A program made the translations under genes and the position numbers. From contig DNGN01000203.1 in the NCBI GenBank assembly GCA_003486225.1, positions 2,742-8,121 of the forward strand: 5,380 nt of DNA, written 5' to 3'. This document shows positions 1 to 5,380 of this stretch, piece by piece (the stretch's first letter is position 1; the number at the start of each line of letters is the position of its first letter). The notes under the pieces are model-generated. The model saw nothing but the letters and a program-made list of their open reading frames with translations. It did no database searches and was not told the origin of the DNA. This stretch comes from Chloroflexota bacterium (GTDB lineage Bacteria > Chloroflexota > Anaerolineae > Anaerolineales > UBA11579).

Positions 1-4
1 GCAG

Positions 5-880
5 ATGAACGATAACCAGATAAAAATCTTATACATTCTTGGCGGCGGACACAGCGGCAGCACGGTCCTCAGCCTGATTCTGGGCGCCGCACCTGAGGTT
101 TTTAACCTGGGTGAGCTCAAACTCTACAACCAGCATGCAATCGACAAATCTGCCCGGTGGGGTCAAGCTCAAAACACCTGCATGTGTGGGGCCGGGATAT
201 TGGAGTGCCCTTTTTGGAGCCAAGTCTCAGCTCTCGCTGCCGAACCTGAAGTCTATTATGCACCAGGGATTAGGGGCCATCTGCAGATGTTTGCCAGGCT
301 TATTTTTGCATCACAAACAATCGATACTTCTGGCGATGAGCAGCTATTCAGAGAAATCCTTAAGGTTGCTACAGACATAAAACCAACCGTGGAATTTCTT
401 CTGGATACCTCCAAAAGCTTACCCAGATACATAGCGCTCCGATCCAACCCGAACTTAGCGATCACCCCCATTTTCCTGGTGCGCGACGGGAGAGGGTATC
501 TCAATTCGTATCGAAAGCGGCACAAAAAAGGCTTCTTGCGCTGGGTATTGCAGTGGGCGGCAGTAAATTTCTCCACCAGTTTGTTCCTGCGTTTGACCAG
601 GCAGAAATATCTCAAGGTCTCCTACGCCAAACTCTGTCTTGCGCCTGAACTGTATCTGCCGCACATTGCGCATTCTTTGGACATCCAATTGCCAGATAAT
701 TACATCTCGGCTGTCAATGAAACGGTATACCATGTCCGGGCTGGAAACCAGGCTGTCCTGGCACAGAAGACCTTCCACGGGCTTACCCATGATGATCAGT
801 GGCAGAAGGAACTCTCAGCGCTGCAGCGTTGGGTTGCCAATCTCATCATCCCACCATTGAACCGACTGTTTGATAAATAA
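5..880 (+). CDS. Sulfotransferase-family protein (PAPS-dependent type)
   Basis: Predicted 291-residue cytoplasmic enzyme that would transfer a sulfuryl group from PAPS to an unknown acceptor. Seen: an N-terminal beta strand leading into a P-loop-like 5'-phosphosulfate-binding motif, GGGHSGST (residues 13-20), then the NLGEL stretch (34-38). A CxCG...CPFW cysteine cluster follows (C59, C61, C68), a signature I recall from bacterial sulfotransferase-like proteins. DTSK lies at 134-137. The 3'-phosphate-binding segment has R160 in LVRDGRGYLNSY and S168 eight residues later, the same Arg/Ser spacing as in classical sulfotransferases. Length is normal for the family. The ATG is only four bases from the window edge, so its ribosome site cannot be seen and an upstream start is possible. 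A 107-base gap separates it from the transporter genes, so operon membership is uncertain. The acceptor cannot be inferred. Confidence 0.85.
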   Translation: MNDNQIKILYILGGGHSGSTVLSLILGAAPEVFNLGELKLYNQHAIDKSARWGQAQNTCMCGAGILECPFWSQVSALAAEPEVYYAPGIRGHLQMFARLIFASQTIDTSGDEQLFREILKVATDIKPTVEFLLDTSKSLPRYIALRSNPNLAITPIFLVRDGRGYLNSYRKRHKKGFLRWVLQWAAVNFSTSLFLRLTRQKYLKVSYAKLCLAPELYLPHIAHSLDIQLPDNYISAVNETVYHVRAGNQAVLAQKTFHGLTHDDQWQKELSALQRWVANLIIPPLNRLFDK

Positions 881-931
881 ACTGGCCCCCAAATTGACTG
901 CCTCTACCCGCACGAAATCTGAGAAATCGTT

Positions 932-960
932 CAGGCATTATCCGCAGTCTATGTTAAAAT
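932..960 (+). promoter_or_regulatory. Candidate sigma-70-type promoter for the transporter operon
   Basis: A -10-like TAAAAT (955-960, five of six consensus bases) lies 17 bases after a poor -35-like CAGGCA (932-937, three of six). Transcription would begin near 967, giving a leader of about 20 bases that includes the ribosome site. A better -35-like TTGACT at 894-899 is too far away to pair with this -10. The assignment is weak because such matches occur by chance. Confidence 0.25.
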
Positions 961-978
961 TCATCAGCATTCAATACC

Positions 979-984
979 GGAGGA
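979..984 (+). promoter_or_regulatory. Ribosome binding site of the substrate-binding protein gene
   Basis: GGAGGA lies three bases before the ATG at 988. It is the strongest Shine-Dalgarno match at any gene start in this window and fixes that start codon. The three downstream genes have weak sites or none, and would depend on coupling to the gene ahead. Confidence 0.8.
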
Positions 985-987
985 AAT

Positions 988-2016
988 ATGTCCAATTTCA
1001 AGTATTTAGCTGTGCTTGTTTTAGCAATCAGTATACTGCTGGTATCCTGCGGAAGCACCGAAACCCTTCCGACAGAATCAGAAGAACCCATCCACCTCAA
1101 GGTGCACATTTCTAATTATCTGTCCGTCACGCCTATTTATATTGCCCATGAGGAGGGTTATTTCGCCGAACAAAACCTGGAAATTGAATTTATCACGTTA
1201 GAAAATTCTGAGCAAGTCGTCCCGCTGCTTGCCTCAGGTCAAGTAGATGTGAGTGCCGCGGCACTCACAACCGGGATAATCAATGCCATTGTGCGAGACC
1301 AGAATATCCGGGTGGTTGCCGAGCGCGGCAGTTTTGATCCCGACGGCTGTACATACTCAGCAATTTTGATCCCCAATGATGCCTTGGAAAGTGGGAAAAT
1401 CTCCGATCCTAGCGACCTGGCAGGTCAGCTGGTACGTTCAACCGCCACTGGTCCAACCGCATTCTTTTTTGACGCGGTATTAGGGCCATATGGTCTCAGT
1501 ATAGACGACACCAATCTAGTAAATATACCCGCACCGAATGTAGGAGTTGAACTTTCAAGTGGGTCAATTGCCGCCGCAGCCATGGTGGAACCGTTCGTCT
1601 CCTCGATCGTTGAAAATGGAGAAGCCCAAATCTGGTACCGCGCCGAAGAGGTAATCCCCGAGGCAGTCTATGGGGTTTTGATCTATGGAAATTCGATCCT
1701 GCAAAATAACCGTGAAGCCGGTAATCGTTTTATGGTGGCCTATCTGAAAGGTGTGCGCCAATATAACGAAGGTAAAACTGAGCAAAACCTCCAATTCTTC
1801 CACGATTTCACTCAGCTGGACTTTGATGTCATTGAATCTTCCTGCTTGCCAAGCATTAACCCCGATGGCCGGATCAACTTTGAACTGGGGCTGGATCGCT
1901 TCCAGCAGTGGGCGCTTGAGAAAGGGCATATTGATGCCGCCCTCTCACGTGAAGAATTCTTCGATGACTCCTTCGTAGAATATGCCAACCAGGCGCTGGG
2001 AGAAAATGCTCCATAA
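988..2016 (+). CDS. ABC transporter substrate-binding lipoprotein, SsuA/TauA/NMT1 type
   Basis: A 342-residue extracytoplasmic binding protein that would capture the ligand and deliver it to the permease encoded two genes downstream. The N-terminus has a lysine, a hydrophobic core (residues 6-19) and a lipobox LVSC, so cleavage and lipidation at C21 are predicted. After a short polar linker the NMT1/SsuA-like fold begins near 37. Typical family segments are AHEEGYFAEQNLEIEF (53-68), the LASGQVDVSAAA stretch (81-92) and MVEP (199-202). A C-terminal INPDG-type segment with a Gln-Trp helix also matches the wider family. Besides the lipid cysteine there are C121 and C286, which might form a disulfide. 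Family members bind sulfonates, taurine, nitrate, bicarbonate, riboflavin or pyrimidine precursors, and the ligand cannot be told from sequence. The start is supported by GGAGGA just upstream. Confidence 0.88.
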   Translation: MSNFKYLAVLVLAISILLVSCGSTETLPTESEEPIHLKVHISNYLSVTPIYIAHEEGYFAEQNLEIEFITLENSEQVVPLLASGQVDVSAAALTTGIINAIVRDQNIRVVAERGSFDPDGCTYSAILIPNDALESGKISDPSDLAGQLVRSTATGPTAFFFDAVLGPYGLSIDDTNLVNIPAPNVGVELSSGSIAAAAMVEPFVSSIVENGEAQIWYRAEEVIPEAVYGVLIYGNSILQNNREAGNRFMVAYLKGVRQYNEGKTEQNLQFFHDFTQLDFDVIESSCLPSINPDGRINFELGLDRFQQWALEKGHIDAALSREEFFDDSFVEYANQALGENAP

Positions 2017-2019
2017 AAG

Positions 2020-2802
2020 ATGAACCTGACGATTCGAGATTTATCCAAATCTTATGCATCCCGGAGCGGAAATATCCTCGCGCTGGACAGCTTAGACCTG
2101 GAAATAAACCCACAAGAGTTTATCAGTATTGTCGGGCCGAGTGGATGTGGTAAATCAACCCTGCTGAAGATCATCGCCGGGATTCTGCCACCCACTTCTG
2201 GATATATAGATTTTGATGATTCGAATACAACCCATCTCCTGCAAACAGATCTGGTCTTTCAGGAACACGGTCTATTTCCCTGGCTGGATGTTGTAAGCAA
2301 TGTGGCCTTTGGTCTAAAAATGCAGGGAGTATCAAAACAACTCCGCACAGAGAAAGCTCTCGCCTTCCTCAATAAATTCGGGCTGAAAGATTTCACCCAT
2401 GTTTATCCCTACCAGCTCTCGGGAGGGATGAAACAGCGGGTTGCACTTGCCCGGGCAATTGTCTCTAATCCAGGCATGCTGCTGATGGATGAACCTTTTG
2501 GTGCCCTTGACTCTCAGACCCGCATGTTGCTACAGGAAGAGCTGATCAAATTGTGGCGCGATTATCGAAAAACAGTCATTTTTGTGACCCATGACATCGA
2601 TGAAGCCATTCTGCTGAGCGACCGAGTCCTGATTATGAGTGGGCGACCGGGGAAAATAATCAAACAATATCTTGTTCCAGCCGAGATCAGGCGAAATCTC
2701 AGTGACCGTTTTCACCCCATGATCCATGACCTGAAGAAAGAGATCTGGCATTTAATAAAAAATGAGGTTCAAAAGGAAATTCAAGTCGAACTTAATGGTT
2801 AA
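2020..2802 (+). CDS. ABC transporter ATP-binding protein, SsuB/TauB type
   Basis: A 260-residue cytoplasmic ATPase that powers the importer. All nucleotide-binding elements are intact: Walker A GPSGCGKST (39-47), Q-loop VFQEHGLFPW (Q81), signature LSGGMKQR (133-140), Walker B MLLMDEP (153-159) with E158 as catalytic base, D-loop ALD (162-164) and switch histidine H191 in VTHD. The QEHGLFPW form of the Q-loop and the DEPFGALD sequence are typical of the nitrate/sulfonate/taurine group. Length is normal. Its ATG is three bases after the stop of the binding-protein gene; the nearest purine-rich site (GGGAG at 1998-2002) is rather distant, so coupling to the upstream gene is likely. Its 3' end overlaps the permease gene. 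Which ligand is moved cannot be told from this subunit. Confidence 0.92.
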   Translation: MNLTIRDLSKSYASRSGNILALDSLDLEINPQEFISIVGPSGCGKSTLLKIIAGILPPTSGYIDFDDSNTTHLLQTDLVFQEHGLFPWLDVVSNVAFGLKMQGVSKQLRTEKALAFLNKFGLKDFTHVYPYQLSGGMKQRVALARAIVSNPGMLLMDEPFGALDSQTRMLLQEELIKLWRDYRKTVIFVTHDIDEAILLSDRVLIMSGRPGKIIKQYLVPAEIRRNLSDRFHPMIHDLKKEIWHLIKNEVQKEIQVELNG

Positions 2803-3568
2803 CAAACTGCGAGACCTGCTGCTAAATCGATGGACCACCATCAGCATTGTGCTGGCCATTGCCCTTACCTGGGAGTTTCTTTCTCGCAATGGATTTATTT
2901 CTCCGTTGTTTTTCCCCCCACCGACTGTCATCGGTGAGACATTGGTAGAACAGATCTCGACCGGTGAACTGCTTGCCCAATTACAGCCAACCATCAGGCG
3001 TTTATTGACCGGCTTTATTTTTGGTGGATTATTTGGTCTTTTGCTAGGGCTATCGATGGGCTGGTCCAAAACCCTAAGAACAGCTTTAGATCCGATTATT
3101 GCTGCCTTGCATCCGGTTCCGAAGATCACCATTTTGCCGCTGATTCTGATGATCTTCGGGATTGGAGAAACCTCCAGGATCTTCGTCATTGCCATTTCTG
3201 CTTTTTTTCCCATGCTGATAAATAGTATGGCCGGTGTTATGGAGATAAACCCCACACTTTTTGAAGTCCTGCGGAATTATAAAGCTAACCGATGGATGAT
3301 TTTTCGACAGCTAATCTTGCCTGGCAGCCTGCCATTTATCATGACAGGTGCCCGACTCTCATTAAACCGCTCCCTAATGATCAGCATTGCGATGGAAATG
3401 GTGTTTTCCAATGACGGGATTGGGGAAATGATCTGGTTCGCCTGGCAAACCATGCGCACAGAAGAATTATACGTCGGTATCTTTACCATCTCTTTGATTG
3501 GGATTGCATTAAGCGGATTGGTAAAAATTTTCAGCTATTATCTTACCCCCTGGAACCAAAATGCCTGA
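2762..3568 (+). CDS. ABC transporter permease, SsuC/TauC type
   Basis: A 268-residue integral membrane protein forming the channel of the importer, presumably as a homodimer. Hydrophobic segments lie near residues 25-41, 81-99, 112-132, 139-159, 190-210 and 236-257, matching the usual six-helix layout. PPPTVIGETL (52-61) after the first helix is characteristic of the family. The cytoplasmic EAA coupling loop is at about 168-187: E168 and the terminal LP are kept, but the usual glycine is K174. The start is uncertain. The ATG at 2762 gives a basic N-terminal tail and a 41-base overlap with the ATPase gene. An in-frame ATG at 2795 gives 257 residues and an 8-base overlap, the same arrangement as at this gene's own 3' end. 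Neither has a well-placed Shine-Dalgarno site (AAGGA at 2773-2777 is distant from 2795). Confidence 0.9.
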   Translation: MRFKRKFKSNLMVNKLRDLLLNRWTTISIVLAIALTWEFLSRNGFISPLFFPPPTVIGETLVEQISTGELLAQLQPTIRRLLTGFIFGGLFGLLLGLSMGWSKTLRTALDPIIAALHPVPKITILPLILMIFGIGETSRIFVIAISAFFPMLINSMAGVMEINPTLFEVLRNYKANRWMIFRQLILPGSLPFIMTGARLSLNRSLMISIAMEMVFSNDGIGEMIWFAWQTMRTEELYVGIFTISLIGIALSGLVKIFSYYLTPWNQNA

Positions 3569-5380
3569 GCTCCTGCCCGATACTCCACAATTCAAGTCCA
3601 CAAATTATCAGGCAATCCTGACTGGTTTCATGCAAATCTTTTCAGATACAGTTGCCGCCTATCCAGAAAAAATCGCTGTAACAGGCGAAGGCTACCAGTA
3701 CACCTATACGGAAGTCCGTAATATTTCCAACCAGGCGGCTCAACACATTCAAACCATTCTGGGTAGTCAGCCAAAAGCGGTCGGCCTGATGATTGGGCAC
3801 AATCCCAGCATGGCCAACGCCATGTTAGGTGTGATTAAATCCGGACACTATTCATTTATTATGGACCCTAGTTTCCCGGAGGAGCGTCAACGCTTCCCTC
3901 TAAAAGATACGGACGCGAAGCTGATCATTGCCGATGCCGCGCATACCCACCTGGCAGAGAGATTTGCCAAGCTCCAAGATATCCCATTTGTCGTCATCGA
4001 TCATTTGGATCCGGGACTCAGTGTCCCGGATATTAAACCCCAACTCGATCCGGACAAGCTCTTCCAAATCCTTTACACTTCTGGATCTACCGGAGAGCCA
4101 AAAGGTGTGCTGTACAACCATCGCATTTTCGCACGATCGATTGCCATCAAGATCAATTCGCATCAATTGGGTCCGGACAGCCGCTCGGGTTTGCCAACCC
4201 TGTTCAGCTTTGGTGGCGCATACTCCACACTACTGGGCAGCCTGCTCACTGGAGGGACCACCTATTTTTATGATTTTCGCTCCCGCGGATTGCTGGAGAT
4301 CAAAGACTGGATTAATAAAGAAAAAATTACTCACTTCCAGATTACCGGCACGGTTTACCGCCAGTTTTTAGATACGCTCTCCGAAAGCGATTCTTTTCCG
4401 AGCTTAGAATTATTTCGCATTGGCGGTGAAAAAATCTATCCGAATGATCTTTCAGCGATTCAGAAACACCTCCACCCAAATTGTGTATTTGCTTTTGGCC
4501 TGGCTTGCTCAGAGACCCACTCCATTGCATCTCACCGTTTGCAAAACCATCAGATACCAGATTGGAACCTGGTGCCAGTTGGCTTTCCGCAAGATGACAT
4601 CACCATTCACCTATGGGATGAAAACAACAACCCGGTTGACGAAGGTGAAGCAGGTGAGATCGTAGTTGAAGGGGATGCCTTAGCGCTCGGTTACCTGAAT
4701 GATCCTGAATTGACCCGGGCTAAATTCTTACCCAGCAAGACCGACCCCCAAAAACGCTTGTACAAAATGGGCGATCTGGGAAAATTCCTTCCAAATGGGA
4801 TGCTTGTCCACCTGGGGCGTATCGATCACCAGCTGAAAATCCGGGGCGTCAGAATTGAGCCAGAGGGGATTGAAAACATCCTCTCTTCATTTCCCGGCGT
4901 CCGTAACGCTGCTGTCGCTGGTTGGTCCAACCCCTCCGGTGAAAAAAAACTGGTCGCCTATCTTCAAACTAATCATGCAGAAAAGGATTTTGAATCCCGG
5001 CTGAGAGAGTTTGTTCGATCCAAACTGCCCAGCACCATGTGGCCTACCTATTTCGTCTACGTGGATGACTTTCCACGAACACCCAATGGCAAACTGGACC
5101 GGCTCAACCTGCCAGAACCCGATTTAATCCGACCAGACTTGTCGAATGAATATATAGCACCTCATGGAGAAATCGAATCCAAACTTGTGCAGGTTTGGGA
5201 AAAAACCATTGGAATAAAAGACATCGGAGTTGAGGACAAATTTTTTGACCTCGGCGGCGATTCCCTGACAGCCGCCATTCTATTTGTTGAGATTGAGGAG
5301 TTATTTCAGCTCAAGTTACCGCTTTCGATCTTAATGAAAGCTGAAACTATCCGGCAGCAGGCCAAAATTATAGCCAGCAC
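3561..5380 (+). CDS. NRPS-like adenylation plus carrier protein (A-PCP), 3' end outside window
   Basis: An open frame of 606 codons runs to the window edge without a stop. It encodes an enzyme that would activate a carboxylic acid as acyl-AMP and load it on its own phosphopantetheine arm. A-domain motifs are in order: A2-like KSGHYSFIMDP (93-103), A3 YTSGSTGEPKG (172-182), A4 region SFGGAY (216-221), A5-like FGLACSET (312-319), A6 GEIVVEGDALALGYL (365-379), A7 YKMGD (401-405), A8 GRIDHQLKIRGVRIEPE (419-435) and A10 PNGKLDR with catalytic K511. The PCP follows, with DLGGDSL and attachment serine S568. No condensation domain precedes the A domain, so it resembles a loading or stand-alone module; a thioesterase, reductase or other domain may lie beyond 5380. 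In A4 the usual FDxS aspartate is G218. The ATG overlaps the permease stop by 8 bases and has only a weak GGAA site (3552-3555), implying translational coupling to the importer. The substrate is unknown. Confidence 0.9.
   Translation, partial: MPELLPDTPQFKSTNYQAILTGFMQIFSDTVAAYPEKIAVTGEGYQYTYTEVRNISNQAAQHIQTILGSQPKAVGLMIGHNPSMANAMLGVIKSGHYSFIMDPSFPEERQRFPLKDTDAKLIIADAAHTHLAERFAKLQDIPFVVIDHLDPGLSVPDIKPQLDPDKLFQILYTSGSTGEPKGVLYNHRIFARSIAIKINSHQLGPDSRSGLPTLFSFGGAYSTLLGSLLTGGTTYFYDFRSRGLLEIKDWINKEKITHFQITGTVYRQFLDTLSESDSFPSLELFRIGGEKIYPNDLSAIQKHLHPNCVFAFGLACSETHSIASHRLQNHQIPDWNLVPVGFPQDDITIHLWDENNNPVDEGEAGEIVVEGDALALGYLNDPELTRAKFLPSKTDPQKRLYKMGDLGKFLPNGMLVHLGRIDHQLKIRGVRIEPEGIENILSSFPGVRNAAVAGWSNPSGEKKLVAYLQTNHAEKDFESRLREFVRSKLPSTMWPTYFVYVDDFPRTPNGKLDRLNLPEPDLIRPDLSNEYIAPHGEIESKLVQVWEKTIGIKDIGVEDKFFDLGGDSLTAAILFVEIEELFQLKLPLSILMKAETIRQQAKIIAS

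Larger units (their letters stand above)
881..987 (+). other. Intergenic gap before the transporter operon
   Basis: This is the only real non-coding stretch in the window. It holds a weak candidate promoter and a good Shine-Dalgarno site at its right end, both listed separately. I see no convincing hairpin plus T-run, so there is no supported terminator after the sulfotransferase gene, and read-through into the transporter genes is possible. I also see no riboswitch-like conserved core; the gap is short for one. Confidence 0.6.

Noticed and set aside
256..615. Open frames on the - strand inside the sulfotransferase gene (also 455-790)
   Set aside because: They are shadows of a frame with intact P-loop and PAPS-binding motifs, and their translations are low-complexity and basic.
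894..899. TTGACT as a -35 element
   Set aside because: It is a good hexamer match, but the nearest reasonable -10 (955-960) is about 55 bases away and nothing suitable lies 16-18 bases downstream.
881..987. A thiamine or other riboswitch before the binding-protein gene, prompted by the NMT1-type family
   Set aside because: The gap is only 107 bases and I could not find the conserved TPP riboswitch core segments or a convincing multi-stem fold.
870..1115. An 81-codon forward open frame bridging the sulfotransferase end and the binding-protein start
   Set aside because: It covers the intergenic gap and then overlaps the signal peptide of the binding protein out of frame. It has no ribosome site and no recognisable domain.
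2752..3255. A 167-codon open frame on the - strand
   Set aside because: It lies opposite the permease gene, which has clear family motifs and a matching membrane layout. The antisense translation shows no recognisable domain.
3928..4371. Forward open frames in another frame inside the A-PCP gene (also 4420-4665)
   Set aside because: I translated the frame from 3561 codon by codon and it stays open to the window edge with all A-domain motifs in order. The shorter frames are by-products.
4480..4540. A possible frameshift or degraded A5 motif in the adenylation domain
   Set aside because: The frame is continuous, the glutamate of the motif (E318) is present and motifs A6 to A10 follow in the same frame, so this is divergence rather than damage.

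Overview
The window holds five genes, all on the + strand and packed closely: a sulfotransferase-like protein, the three parts of an ABC importer (lipoprotein substrate-binding protein, ATPase, permease), and the 5' part of an NRPS-like adenylation/carrier protein that runs off the right edge. Apart from a 107-base gap between the first two genes it is essentially all coding. No RNA gene, mobile element, CRISPR array or long repeat was seen.

Organism: a bacterium with moderate GC. The substrate-binding protein has a lipobox, so it is membrane-anchored rather than a free periplasmic protein. That is common in Gram-positives, Chloroflexota and Cyanobacteria, and less usual for proteobacterial SsuA/TauA proteins. 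Together with the gene mix and general sequence flavour this makes Chloroflexota (Anaerolineae-like) my best guess, but it is only a guess because no phylogenetic marker is present.

Layout: (1) 5-880, PAPS-dependent sulfotransferase-family protein. (2) 881-987, intergenic, with a candidate promoter and a clear Shine-Dalgarno site. (3) 988-2016, SsuA/TauA/NMT1-type lipoprotein. (4) 2020-2802, SsuB/TauB-type ATPase, starting 3 bases after the previous stop. (5) 2762 (or 2795) to 3568, SsuC/TauC-type permease overlapping the ATPase. (6) 3561 to beyond 5380, an adenylation (A) domain followed by a peptidyl carrier protein (PCP) domain, whose start codon overlaps the permease stop by 8 bases.

Working together: genes 3-6 look like one translationally coupled operon. 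The importer is of a family that takes up small organic compounds such as sulfonates, taurine, nitrate or pyrimidine precursors. The next enzyme would activate a carboxylic acid as an adenylate and load it on its own carrier domain. The A domain lacks the aspartate that normally anchors the alpha-amino group, so its substrate may not be a standard alpha-amino acid. The most interesting hypothesis is that the importer feeds this enzyme, or that both belong to a small specialised-metabolite cluster whose product may be sulfated by the upstream protein. This rests on gene order and motifs only; the genes downstream of the window would decide it.
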